This document shows, piece by piece, positions 34,811 through 44,140 of a stretch of 45,976 nt of DNA. Positions within the stretch are counted from its first letter, which is position 1. Each line of letters starts with the position of its first letter. The position numbers and the translations under genes were made by a program. Under the pieces are notes generated by a model. It saw only the letters and a list, made by a program, of their open reading frames with translations, was not told where the DNA came from and ran no database searches. The DNA is from an uncultured Lachnospiraceae bacterium (GTDB lineage Bacteria > Bacillota > Clostridia > Lachnospirales > Lachnospiraceae): the NCBI GenBank assembly GCA_948688495.1, contig CAPQSW010000023.1:292-46267 (forward strand), read 5' to 3'.

Positions 34811-34854
34811 AATCATTTCCTCCAATCGCCTTGTATTTTCTTTCTGCATATAGT

Positions 34855-34885
34855 ATCATAAACCGTACAGTAACTGTATGGTCAA
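34855..34885 (-). promoter_or_regulatory. MerR-type promoter/operator of the MATE gene
   Basis: On the minus strand -35 TTGACC (34880-34885) and -10 TATGAT (34855-34860) are separated by 19 bp instead of 17. The spacer holds the palindrome ACCGTACAGT-A-ACTGTATGGT (34862-34882, one mismatch). A 19-bp spacer with a central dyad is the hallmark of promoters that MerR regulators activate by DNA distortion. Confidence 0.8.
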
Positions 34886-34924
34886 TAGCAAATTGCAAAA
34901 TTTACAAAAAACAGGAGACAGAGA

Positions 34925-35749
34925 ATGGCTAAAAAAGATAAGTTGCTCACAATCGGACAATTTGCCGCGCTTCACGGCATAAATAAAAAGACATTGATGT
35001 GGTATGACGAAATCGGCCTGTTCAAGCCTGCTGCCGTCAACCCGGAAAACGGATACCGCTGCTACAATTACCACCAAAGCCCCATTCTTGAGACAATTCT
35101 TCTCTTGAGGGAACTTAATGTATCCATTAGAGACATCCAGGTTTTTATGAAAAACCGCTCCGCCCAAAATCTGAAATGTCTCCTGGATAGACAAATTGCA
35201 GAACTGGATTTACAGCTTATGCATCTTTCGGCAGTCCGAAAAACGTTATCCACCCACCAGCAGAACATGTCCACCCTGCTGACGATGGATTTGTCAGAAA
35301 TCGGCATAGTAGAAAAAGAAACCCGTTGTCTCGTAACCGTGGACATAGACCAGGACACTTCCTTTGAGGACGAGGTGGAACTTATCACAGCCCAGACAGA
35401 AAAATACCGTCTTGGACGTTTGCACGATGCCACCTACGGCTCCATGATTGCTGTTTCCAGCCTCCAAAACGGTAATTTTCTTGATTATTCTAAACTTTTT
35501 ATTGAAATTCCCTTCCTCACATACGAGGAGGGCCTGCATATGCCGCCCAGCGGAAAATACCTGAGGGCATTCCACAAAGGGGACTGGGATCAAATCCCCC
35601 AGCGGTACGAAGAAATTTTTTCATTTGCTAAAGAACACGGTCTGATTCTTCATGAATATTCCTATGAGATGGGCATCAATGAGAATGTCATTGACCGGAT
35701 GGAAGATTATATCGTCCAGATTGAAATTCCCATCCGCATTATTTCGTAA
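34925..35749 (+). CDS. MerR-family transcriptional regulator with effector-binding domain
   Basis: A 274-residue regulator of BmrR-like layout. The N-terminal winged helix has LTIGQFAALHGINKKTLMWYDEIGLFKP and NGYRCYNYHQ (about 8-50). A coiled-coil linker (about 75-118) joins a GyrI-like ligand domain (about 135-270, with PPSGKYLRAFHKGDWDQIPQRYEEI). AGGAGA precedes the ATG. Likely activator of the divergent MATE exporter and possibly of itself. The gene's last 11 bases overlap the end of the convergent GH127 gene. Confidence 0.93.
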   Translation: MAKKDKLLTIGQFAALHGINKKTLMWYDEIGLFKPAAVNPENGYRCYNYHQSPILETILLLRELNVSIRDIQVFMKNRSAQNLKCLLDRQIAELDLQLMHLSAVRKTLSTHQQNMSTLLTMDLSEIGIVEKETRCLVTVDIDQDTSFEDEVELITAQTEKYRLGRLHDATYGSMIAVSSLQNGNFLDYSKLFIEIPFLTYEEGLHMPPSGKYLRAFHKGDWDQIPQRYEEIFSFAKEHGLILHEYSYEMGINENVIDRMEDYIVQIEIPIRIIS

Positions 35750-38700
35750 TCTTTACGCTCTTTTTCTGGCCCTTGTTCTTGAACAATTTTTTGTATGCTT
35801 TCAGTTTCTTGGACGGCACTTTAATCTTCGCCTTCTTATTGATCCCATAGAATGCCTTGGATCCTACCTTTTTCAATTTCGTACTCTTAATAGTAATCGT
35901 TTTCAGGCTGCCATCCTTATAGAACGCTTTTTTGCCTATCTGAGTAAGATTTTTGCCGTTCAGTTTCACGCTCTTTAATTTGTTACACCCATAAAATGCA
36001 TTTGTGCCAATTGTTTTTACATTGCTGCCCACAGTTGCTGTGGTGGCTTTCTTGCAGTTCTTGAATGCCGAAGTGCCTATCGCCGTAATCTTAAAGGAAA
36101 TTTTTTTAATCTTTACCGTATTGCCAACCTTAATCTTCTTGCTTTTTTTGTTGGTAATGCCAGTCACCGTTACGGTCTTCTTCGCAACACTCGTCACCTT
36201 ATAGGAATACCCGGCAACTTTATATACCTTGCCTTTCTTGACCGCATTGTCTGCCTGGGTTTTCAGCCGCTGGTATGCGCTCTCTGCTGCTGTCAGCACA
36301 TTATAATTGGTTACCAGGGCTTTCTGCGCACTTGTCAGGGCATTGTATGCTTTTCTCGCAAGGTCAATCTTGCTCTTACACTGCGAGGTATAAGTCACTT
36401 TACCAATTGCTGCTATCTTGCCTTCCACTGCTTTTGCCGCGGCTTTGTCTGCCTCCTTGTCGTCGCCGATACTGCCCCCGCTTTCTAATACCTTATAATC
36501 AGATTCTGCTTTCGTCAGCACATTTGCGTTTGTAACCTTTGCCTTCTGCTCTGCGGTTAACATGTCATAGAGCGTCTTTGCCGCGTTGATTTTTGCCCTG
36601 CACTCCGGCGTGAGCGTTACCGTGCCAATCGCCGCAATCTTATCCATGACTGCTTGGATGAAATCGGCATCCCCCTCCTCTGAGGACTGTACCTTTTTCA
36701 TGGAGAAGTCGTCAATAAAGAAACTTACCAGCTCATCCTTTGTGGGATTTTCCTTGTATTCCGTCTCCACGAGGAGAAGTACCTTGCTCATATCGGCATT
36801 CTTTGGAACTGTATAATCGCCCACAAGGTTGCCCCACTCGTTTACTTTCAATTTCTTTGTAACCATAATGTCTTTCGTTTCATTTGCCCCATATAATATC
36901 GAAACGTTAAATCCAACTTCTGCGGGCGGATTTGCGTTGAAATTTTCCCCATTTTTATAGATAGCCCAGCCGTCAATCGTGTAGGTATCTCCCGCCTTCA
37001 CTTTGCCGGTAATATCCTGAATAGTTCCGGAAGATGTGGTCTTACGATTCTCTATCTTCAGGGAACGCGCTTCATTATGGAACGTAGACCAGCCCTCGCC
37101 AAGAGTCGTACCCTCGCCGTACGGCGCCCAGTGATTTCCTGCATTTCCCTCTTTAAAGGCTCCATTTTCAATGATTTCTTCCCCGGAACCAAGACCATCT
37201 GCACGGACAAGCTTTAACAAGTATGTCTTGAACGTTGTGTGGTCCTGTGCATATATTTTCAGCGGCAGGAAGGTGGTTCCTTCTTTCAACTCAAATACCT
37301 GCGGCTTCGCCTCGTTTACCAGCTTTCCGTCAAGATACAAAAGACCGCTTCCGGTTGCCAGCTTAAAGTTCAATGTCACGCGCTCCGTTGCCAAAGGTAC
37401 CTGGACGGTGTAACCGTTCTGTGAAGTCTTTACCTGTCCGGCTGATGATGTCAAATCTTTCAGATTCGCGTCATCATCGTATGCGCGCATCAGATACAGG
37501 CCATTTACCACGCGTGCACTGTCCTCTGTAGCGCTGCCGCTCTCAAATTTTACTTTTACAATGTCGTACGTCTCATTGCCAACCTGCAGCGTCTGGGATG
37601 CTGCAATTTCACTTGCCGGAATCTCAAATGATTTTTTGAAAAACGCTTCCGCACCTTTATAATTCTCTACCGTGTAATTCATAACGGTGGAACCGACAGT
37701 AATCTTGATCGTTTTTCCCACATCCTCCTTAGCAAACTGGCATACGAGGGAATTGGTTTTATTTTTATCCACCTTCATATTGTACTGGAAATATCCGCCC
37801 GGCTGCGCTCTGCGCGTACTGCCGAGGCCGCTGACGCCGGTTTCAAATACGGACTTATCCGTCTTCATCTGATGGGTGGCGTCATTCTCATACTGCTGGT
37901 AACCCGGCTGAACGGAATCCACAACTGCCTCTGCAAACCGTCCTTCTTCCTTCTCTGCCAGGATTTTATTTTCTGACGCATCTTCTGCGCTCTCAAAATA
38001 CCAGTAAATGCCATAGCGTTCCTCGTTCAATGTGTTAAACGGCACAAAAGTCAGCCCTTCCTCGCCAAATACGGATTCCGCATCCGTTCCGCGAAGGCGG
38101 AATTCGAGTTTCCCATCCGTTTTTTCCAACTTGGAGTTGATGTTATCCATAAACTCCCTGGTCGAATCCCTGCCCTGGATGGCAATGGTCTCCGTTCCAA
38201 GTATCTGTTTGATGGTCTCTCCATAGGTCAGTGTAAGGCGTACTTTTTCCCCGCCAACCACCTTGTATGCCGGCGTGCTCAAGTTTGCTCCTGCCCATAC
38301 AAGATCATTCCATTCTTCCGTTCCAAGCTTTGCTGCCAGAACGGTCGGTCCATACTTAAATGCAAAGACAGATTTGTTATCCGGCAAACCAAACGCTTTT
38401 ACTTCCATCGGATAGGTAATTTCCACCTTATCGTTATCGTTCCATGTCCTGTTAATCACAACATACTGTTTCTCGATATTATTTTCCGCCGCCTGTCCAT
38501 TGATCTTGACGGTTACGTCGCCGGCCGCCCAGTCAGGAACGCGCAGTTTTAACTTTGCTGCCACAGGCTGTGCATTGTTCACCAGATTTACCGTGAACTC
38601 TGCCTTATCGCTTGCCGTCACATCACTAGTCTGTGTCAGCTTGAGATTCTTTTCTTTCCATTCAACCTTGGAAGCCACATACTGGTTGACGGTCAGAGAA

Positions 38701-41069
38701 TCTTCATCCTTGAAATAAATACTGTCCCCGAGCTTTGTATAATTCTCCATACCGGTTCCGGTACAGCACCAGAACATGTTGGTAGCAGGATCTGCAGTTC
38801 CAAAAAACTTATAGTAACCGGTCGCCATCGGCGTAAAATAGGAGAATGCCCCCTGTTTGTTAACTGCGCCCATAATCGCATTGCGCAGCGTATTCTCATA
38901 GTAGTCCGCATACTTCTTGTCACCGGTAATCTTGAACAATTCCTTAGAAAGCTTGAGCATGTTGTGGGCACAGCAGCTCTCGCAGTTGGTCTGAGTCCTG
39001 GTTGCGTCCAGTTCATTATCCCCGCGGAAATGCTCCATGTCGCTGGTTCCGCCTGTAATATATGCGTGCTTTTCTACCACCAGTGTCCAGAAATCTTCGG
39101 CATATTTCAGGTAATCTGCCTCGCCCACGTTCTCCACTTCCTTGAGGGCAACATAGCGGTTCAGCGCACCCAGGAATTTGGGGATCGTTGTGTTGGCATG
39201 TCTGTCCTTTAAGGTATCACCGGAACCAGAGAGAATAATCTTATATAAATCCGGGTCGTCAAACTTATGGGCTGCCTCTTTGTGCTCTGTCTTGTGGGTA
39301 TATTTGTACAGGTCATACATACAGTCGTTCATTCCGCCGTACTCTGTGTAGGAAATTTCTTTCTGCTGCTGCCCAGTCCACTGGCTCACACGGTTGTATA
39401 CCCAGTCTCCCAGATTGGAAGCTACCTCAAGCGCTTCCGTATTTCCTGTATATTTGTAGGTATCCACAAGTCCCTGAATCGTCTTATGCATGTTATACCA
39501 GGGAACCCAGGTCGCCCCCTCTGCATCTTTCTGTACAATATCAAACTGCAATTCTACATTACTGGGATCCGATACGTTCGCTGCAAACAGGAATCCTTCC
39601 TTGGAACCGCCGTAGCTTCCTGCCGCATCCTGGCATTCCTTCAGCCCGGAAACAATATCACTCAGCTTTGCCTCCAGCTCCACATCCCCGGTCAGCTTTA
39701 CCGCCTGCGCTGCCGCTGTCAGGTAATGTCCCATACAATGTCCTGCTATCAGTCCGTCCTCCCAGCCATTATAGCGCGTTGCTCCCTTGGTATTGATACC
39801 TGCATTTTCACGATAGCCCACCAATACGCGGTCGACGTCAAACTTCTTTAGAAAAGCAACATCCAAATTCTGCGCACCGCTGTAATAACTGTCCGTCACC
39901 TCTACCTCATCCAGTCCAAATTGCTGCTCTTTGTAGGCTGTGTACTGGTTTTCTTCCACTACAAAAGGCACCGCCTTCAATACGGTAATTGTAAATTTCT
40001 TTTCAGCCGTTACCTCTCCGCTTCGAATCGTCGCCGTCAGCACCACCTGCTTATCTTCATCCGTGGGACGGATTACCTTGCCCGTCGTCTTGACAACATT
40101 TTCATTGGAACTGTGCCAGCTGATTGTACTTCCCTTCTTCCCCTTGTTCGGCAGGGAAATGCTGCTGGTTATCTTATCCTTATCCTTGTTGGCAAACGGA
40201 TCGAGCGCTGCGCAGTCTGCGGTTACAATTTCCTCCGGCGTCGGCTCTTTGAAATAGGTATTGTATATTGCCTGTACCTCCTCTGCTGTCGCCGCCGCAC
40301 TGTATATCTCGTACTGATCAAGATCCATCGTGGCATATCCGGCATTATACCCCCATTCCGTTGAGGGTGAATTAAATCCCAAATATTTATGATCCGTATC
40401 ATTTCCATTGATTTTCGCATTACTGGTAGCCGGGGTAGATGGCACAACCGCGCCATTGCGGTAGAAGACCACTTTTCCGTCCGCTCCATTGTAGGTAACG
40501 GCGATATGTACCCATTCGTCTACTGGGAAAAATTCTGCACGGTTCGTTTCGACTGCATACTCCACAAGCGTCTTTCCCTGTTCTCCAGCTCCAACCGACA
40601 ATTTCAGCGGCACACTGCTGTTCAGGCAGGACAGATACCATCCTTCTCCGTTCCATTTGCCACTGGGCTTATTCCACATGATAATATGCTCATCATTGCC
40701 AAGACTTTTCGTCGCCTTGAGCCAGAACGATACCGTCATATTCTGGGGCTGCAGCTTTGCGCTCGTGCCCAAATCAAGGTATGTGCTCCCGTCCAGGGAA
40801 AGCGCTGAATTTGACACACCCTCCGCGTACTTTGCATCCTTCGCCTTCCCATCTTTGCCATGGGAGGTTATTTGAAATGCGTTGGTGGAGCTGTCGGTCA
40901 GATTATTGTCAAACTTAAGCTCCAGAACCTTTGATGCGTTTAGTGCGCTTAAATCTGCCCCGGCATCACTGCCCGCTGCCTGAATACATAAAGGCTCCGC
41001 ACACCCCAGCATCATGGCGCCTGCCAGAAGCAGGCTGACCGTTTTTCTCCATAAAAACTTTTTCTTCAT
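35739..41069 (-). CDS. Large secreted GH127-type beta-L-arabinofuranosidase, multimodular
   Basis: A 1776-residue exported enzyme. Order: signal peptide (about 1-32), LamG lectin domain (about 42-280), Ig-like domain (about 280-365), GH127/GH146-type catalytic module (about 385-1025), its C-terminal beta domain (about 1045-1195), a cadherin-like sandwich (about 1197-1290), a CBM4/9-like module (about 1295-1460), two helical repeats each with ALTxxQKAxVTNxxVLTxAES (about 1465-1610), and a Lys-rich LRR_5/BspA-type repeat end. The zinc-site residues of the family are present: Glu697 and Cys699 in NCESCC, Cys768-Cys769 in FWCCTG, one of which would be the Cys nucleophile. AAGGAGA fits the ATG at 41069. 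Expected to release L-arabinofuranose from plant glycans at the cell surface. Confidence 0.9.
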   Translation of the reverse strand: MKKKFLWRKTVSLLLAGAMMLGCAEPLCIQAAGSDAGADLSALNASKVLELKFDNNLTDSSTNAFQITSHGKDGKAKDAKYAEGVSNSALSLDGSTYLDLGTSAKLQPQNMTVSFWLKATKSLGNDEHIIMWNKPSGKWNGEGWYLSCLNSSVPLKLSVGAGEQGKTLVEYAVETNRAEFFPVDEWVHIAVTYNGADGKVVFYRNGAVVPSTPATSNAKINGNDTDHKYLGFNSPSTEWGYNAGYATMDLDQYEIYSAAATAEEVQAIYNTYFKEPTPEEIVTADCAALDPFANKDKDKITSSISLPNKGKKGSTISWHSSNENVVKTTGKVIRPTDEDKQVVLTATIRSGEVTAEKKFTITVLKAVPFVVEENQYTAYKEQQFGLDEVEVTDSYYSGAQNLDVAFLKKFDVDRVLVGYRENAGINTKGATRYNGWEDGLIAGHCMGHYLTAAAQAVKLTGDVELEAKLSDIVSGLKECQDAAGSYGGSKEGFLFAANVSDPSNVELQFDIVQKDAEGATWVPWYNMHKTIQGLVDTYKYTGNTEALEVASNLGDWVYNRVSQWTGQQQKEISYTEYGGMNDCMYDLYKYTHKTEHKEAAHKFDDPDLYKIILSGSGDTLKDRHANTTIPKFLGALNRYVALKEVENVGEADYLKYAEDFWTLVVEKHAYITGGTSDMEHFRGDNELDATRTQTNCESCCAHNMLKLSKELFKITGDKKYADYYENTLRNAIMGAVNKQGAFSYFTPMATGYYKFFGTADPATNMFWCCTGTGMENYTKLGDSIYFKDEDSLTVNQYVASKVEWKEKNLKLTQTSDVTASDKAEFTVNLVNNAQPVAAKLKLRVPDWAAGDVTVKINGQAAENNIEKQYVVINRTWNDNDKVEITYPMEVKAFGLPDNKSVFAFKYGPTVLAAKLGTEEWNDLVWAGANLSTPAYKVVGGEKVRLTLTYGETIKQILGTETIAIQGRDSTREFMDNINSKLEKTDGKLEFRLRGTDAESVFGEEGLTFVPFNTLNEERYGIYWYFESAEDASENKILAEKEEGRFAEAVVDSVQPGYQQYENDATHQMKTDKSVFETGVSGLGSTRRAQPGGYFQYNMKVDKNKTNSLVCQFAKEDVGKTIKITVGSTVMNYTVENYKGAEAFFKKSFEIPASEIAASQTLQVGNETYDIVKVKFESGSATEDSARVVNGLYLMRAYDDDANLKDLTSSAGQVKTSQNGYTVQVPLATERVTLNFKLATGSGLLYLDGKLVNEAKPQVFELKEGTTFLPLKIYAQDHTTFKTYLLKLVRADGLGSGEEIIENGAFKEGNAGNHWAPYGEGTTLGEGWSTFHNEARSLKIENRKTTSSGTIQDITGKVKAGDTYTIDGWAIYKNGENFNANPPAEVGFNVSILYGANETKDIMVTKKLKVNEWGNLVGDYTVPKNADMSKVLLLVETEYKENPTKDELVSFFIDDFSMKKVQSSEEGDADFIQAVMDKIAAIGTVTLTPECRAKINAAKTLYDMLTAEQKAKVTNANVLTKAESDYKVLESGGSIGDDKEADKAAAKAVEGKIAAIGKVTYTSQCKSKIDLARKAYNALTSAQKALVTNYNVLTAAESAYQRLKTQADNAVKKGKVYKVAGYSYKVTSVAKKTVTVTGITNKKSKKIKVGNTVKIKKISFKITAIGTSAFKNCKKATTATVGSNVKTIGTNAFYGCNKLKSVKLNGKNLTQIGKKAFYKDGSLKTITIKSTKLKKVGSKAFYGINKKAKIKVPSKKLKAYKKLFKNKGQKKSVKITK

Positions 41070-41425
41070 TCTATCTCCTTCCCCCTTTTTGTGATATATA
41101 TTACCATTGTATTGGACATTATCACAAATTCCACCCCGTAAACTAAAGCTTTTTTGTGATAAAAGCAAAGCAATCTTTAGTTTTTAACATTTTTACTAAA
41201 TTTCTTTTGGTTGTTTTATCAAAAATAAAAGGTTTTTATATGTCTATTTTAGTAAATATTTAATTAATCATTTATAAATAGATTTACCAGCATTCATCCC
41301 AATATATACTGGGCGTAAAATCGCCAAAAAACAGAAAAAAGCGCTGCTCAATAGATGATTACACATCTATTTTGCAACACTTCTGCCCTTTCATGATATG
41401 TCTTATAAACCAAAACGCACTTACT
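41070..41425 (-). promoter_or_regulatory. 356-bp control region upstream of the GH127 gene
   Basis: There is no gene here. TTGTGATA occurs at 41089-41096 and 41154-41161 and in inverse orientation at 41120-41127, spaced 31 and 34 bp. AAACTAAAG and CTTTAGTTT form a 9-bp inverted repeat (about 41140-41181). The rest is strongly A+T-rich. No -35/-10 pair stands out, suggesting an activator-dependent promoter. The GTGATA motif also flanks the promoter of the FIVAR gene at 13.1 kb. Confidence 0.45.
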
Positions 41426-41659
41426 CTAGAAAATATACGGTATACTAGATTTCGAAACAACTATTCCACATTTTGTAAAATGATTCTCCCTTATATAATT
41501 CTGTAATTCATTACAATAGCCCTTATCGGCACAAATGGATTTACAAATCATCTTCATATTTTCACCAACCATCTCCTGCAGTTCTTTCAGACACTTTTTT
41601 TTCGGCAAGCTGTCAGAAAGTTTGCCCATCATTTCCATATACAGTTCACTTTTTTCCAT
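41426..41659 (-). CDS. Hypothetical protein, about 77 aa
   Basis: Not recognised. A small, Lys/Met/Cys-rich helical protein (MEKSELYMEMMGKLSDSLPK, then KELQEMVGENMKMICKS) following the uracil-DNA glycosylase with no clear ribosome binding site. The open frame extends upstream into the glycosylase gene, but that part is out of frame with it. The ATG at 41659 is my choice, and a TTG a little upstream is possible. It could also be a remnant of a longer gene. Confidence 0.4.
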   Translation of the reverse strand: MEKSELYMEMMGKLSDSLPKKKCLKELQEMVGENMKMICKSICADKGYCNELQNYIRENHFTKCGIVVSKSSIPYIF

Positions 41660-41694
41660 TTCTGCTTCATATGGTTTAAAATAATGCAAAACCC

Positions 41695-42243
41695 TTAGGA
41701 CCGTTTTTTCACAATTTCCAAAAAGTCTTCCTTCACAATTCCATACTTGGAGGAATCCCGCAAGATTGCCGAGGGATGATATGTCGCTGTCAACGCACAG
41801 TCCTTGCGATACGTCCAAGTCCCATGCTGCCTGCTAATCTTAAAATCTGGTGAAATAATTCGCTGCGCGGCGACACGGCCAAGACAGACAATGATTTTGG
41901 GTTTTAAAAGATAAGTCTCATATTTCAGATAAGGGAAACATGCTTCCTTTTCTCCCTCTTTGGGATCCCGGTTGCCGGGAGGATGGCATTTTAAAATATT
42001 GGTAATGTAAATTTCCTCTCTTTTCAATCCGCAATCCTTAAAAAGGCTGTCTAATATTTCCCCGGAGCGGCCGACAAAGGGAATCCCCTGCTGGTCTTCC
42101 TGACTCCCCGGGGCTTCCGCAATCAGCATAATATCAGCCTGATAATTTCCACGCCCCATCACAGGCCGCTGCCTGGAGTCGCACAGTGGACAACGGGTAC
42201 AGGATGAAATATGCTGTTCAATCTCATTCCATGTAACTTTCAT
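41695..42243 (-). CDS. Family 4 uracil-DNA glycosylase (Fe-S type)
   Basis: A 182-residue uracil-DNA glycosylase that removes uracil from DNA to begin base excision repair. Family 4 features: N-terminal CTRCPLC with Cys15 and Cys18 and later Cys in KEAC and IIVCLG as [4Fe-4S] ligands; motif A AEAPGSQEDQQGIPFVGRSG; ITNILKCHPPGNRDP; and motif B HPSAILR. Length typical. ATG preceded by GGAGAG. The 146 bp upstream of it hold no gene or clear signal. Confidence 0.93.
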   Translation of the reverse strand: MKVTWNEIEQHISSCTRCPLCDSRQRPVMGRGNYQADIMLIAEAPGSQEDQQGIPFVGRSGEILDSLFKDCGLKREEIYITNILKCHPPGNRDPKEGEKEACFPYLKYETYLLKPKIIVCLGRVAAQRIISPDFKISRQHGTWTYRKDCALTATYHPSAILRDSSKYGIVKEDFLEIVKKRS

Positions 42244-42389
42244 AATCTCTCCTTTATAACGTATGGCAAGCGGTACAAAGCGTCATGTACAAAGTTTCGG
42301 TGAATCTATTAATGGCATTGGATGCAAATGTCCTGTCAGGGAATGTAACAATTAAGGACAGATGATAACGGAGGCAGTATATCGGATTT

Positions 42390-43133
42390 TTACGCTCTCA
42401 TTGCTCCATCAACTGACAACACTTCCCCAGTCACATAACTTGCCATGTCACTTGCAAGAAATACAAATGCATTTGCAACGTCTTCAGGCTCCCCAATTCT
42501 GCGGAGCGGAATTGCTGCCGTCATCGGTTCAATCATTTCTTTCGGGAGCGCCGCTACCATATCTGTTCTCGTAATGCCAGGCGCAACCGCATTTACACGG
42601 ATATTGCTTGGTCCCAATTCCCTTGCAAGTGAAAGCGTAAGACCATTGACCGCAAATTTACTTGTCGGATAGGCAACCCCTCCCGGCTGTCCACTGATAC
42701 TTACCATAGAACTTGTATTAATAATGCAACCGCCTCCCTGTTCTTTCATAATCTTTACAGTTGGCAAAACGGCATAAAAAATGGAATTAACATTCAAATT
42801 AATAACCTTTTCGAACTGTCCCTTTTCATAATCATCAACCTTTGTGCTATCAGAAATTCCAGCATTATTCACCAGAATATCAATCCTTCCGTACTGTTCT
42901 TTCACAGCTTCTATTGCCTCCTCCACTTTCTTTGCATCAGAAAGATTTGGATAAGCGCCATCCACTTCCCAGTCTGGATTCTCATTTTTTAAAGATGAAA
43001 TTGCCCTGTCTACCGTCTCTTTTCTGGAACCAAACAAAACTACTATGGCCCCGTTTTCTAAATATTTCTTTACAATTGCAAATCCAATCCCACGTGTTCC
43101 TCCTGTAACAACTGCCACTTTGCCTTTTAACAT
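42390..43133 (-). CDS. SDR-family NAD(P)-dependent oxidoreductase
   Basis: A 247-residue classical short-chain dehydrogenase. Nucleotide-binding TGGTRGIG (about 9-16), NNAG at about 90, catalytic Ser in NTSSMVSISG, Tyr-x-x-x-Lys in YPTSK, then PGITRTDM. The C-terminus ends TGEVLSVDGAMRA. AGGAGG fits the ATG at 43133; a longer frame lacks support. Similar sequences include FabG-like ketoacyl reductases and hydroxysteroid dehydrogenases; the substrate cannot be decided. It lies beside the remnant of an iron-dependent alcohol dehydrogenase on the same strand. Confidence 0.9.
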   Translation of the reverse strand: MLKGKVAVVTGGTRGIGFAIVKKYLENGAIVVLFGSRKETVDRAISSLKNENPDWEVDGAYPNLSDAKKVEEAIEAVKEQYGRIDILVNNAGISDSTKVDDYEKGQFEKVINLNVNSIFYAVLPTVKIMKEQGGGCIINTSSMVSISGQPGGVAYPTSKFAVNGLTLSLARELGPSNIRVNAVAPGITRTDMVAALPKEMIEPMTAAIPLRRIGEPEDVANAFVFLASDMASYVTGEVLSVDGAMRA

Positions 43134-43225
43134 ACCATTACCTCCTACTATAATTAATAATGACTGGGTTTCATACCTTATATAATTATCCCACACTTTT
43201 TCCTAAAATAATATACCATTTTTAA

Positions 43226-43511
43226 TTAATTACATGACGCCCCGTTTGCAGCAGTTAATAGAAGGGCAATACTCCCCGCCCACATAATTTCCGCACGAGC
43301 ATCATAATCCCCCAAATTCTGATGTTTCGCTTCCTGCTGCAGCAATGGATAATACACTGGCAACAGGAATACACTTTCTTGCCATGCGTGTATGCTCAAA
43401 CAACTCCCATACATCCTCCTTTGGCTCTAAATCAATATTCTCTGATTTGCCAATACGGATTCCCTCATAAACCTTATCTAAATGCGGATTGGGAACTACG
43501 CCTCCCGGTTT
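43226..43511 (-). pseudogene. Iron-containing alcohol dehydrogenase remnant
   Basis: Reading 43511 downwards gives KPGGVVPNPHLDKVYEGI, then PVASVLSIAAAGSETS, both strong Fe-ADH (butanol dehydrogenase-like) signatures, ending at a TGA. One frame over, DYDARAEIMWAGSIA continues with the next conserved block. The GGGSVIDSAKAIA cofactor segment that normally lies between the first two is missing, the N-terminus is gone, and a further deletion with frameshift sits near 43310. The rest of the enzyme, including the metal-binding histidines, is absent. Clearly non-functional. Confidence 0.8.
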
Positions 43512-43623
43512 ATATTATATGAATCGTAAGTCCGTAAAAATATAATTATTGAGCCACAATATAGCATTATCAGGACAGATATGTTATAATTATACGAATA
43601 ATAAGGACAAAGTAGGTCATTGT

Positions 43624-44128
43624 ATGCAATCATTCGAAACGGACAGGAATCAGGTAGAAATTATTGAAGGCATGACAATAGAATATCCCTATTGCCTCCA
43701 TCAACGTAACCTGACAAATTATCTGAATCCAGTCATTAACAACAGACAGATTGAAATGCATGTTATTCGCAGAGGACGCATAACGGGCAATTTGATATTA
43801 AAAAATCTGTATCACTTAAAGGAATTGCAAAATAAAACAGCTTCGGAATTTCAAACCCGAAATACCCTTTCGGAAACATGAAGCCTTCTTACTTAAGGAG
43901 CTTCAGGAGAACCCTGACCGCCAAAATATTACAGGAGCGGAACAGACGAACCGTCTGCGCAGTATGACAGCATATATCAACCAGCATTACCCCGAAAGAA
44001 TCACCTTAACAGAAATAGCAAAAACGGCCGGTGTCAGCGAAAGAGAGGCCAGCCGCTGCTTTAAGAAAAACATAGGACAAAGCCCTATGGAAGATCTAAT
44101 CAAATACCGTTCTGGCAATATTTGTTAA
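43624..44128 (+). pseudogene. AraC-family regulator remnant
   Basis: Starts MQSFETDRNQVEIIEGM, then PYCLHQRNLT jumps directly to YLNPVINNRQIEMHVIRRG, so the cupin domain of about 70 residues is deleted. After EFQTRNTLSE a TGA replaces the expected Trp and a one-base insertion follows. In the shifted frame LLKELQENP and the first AraC helix-turn-helix (RITLTEIAKTAGVSEREASR, then CFKKNIGQSP) are readable to a TAA at 44126. The second helix-turn-helix is missing. Its end overlaps the ribosome binding site of arr. Confidence 0.8.
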
Positions 44129-44140
44129 GGAGGAAAATTG

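Noticed and set aside
42390..43133. SDR as a bile-acid gene (BaiA-like hydroxysteroid dehydrogenase)
   Set aside because: General similarity is shared with FabG and many SDRs; no other bai genes are nearby, so no symbol was assigned.
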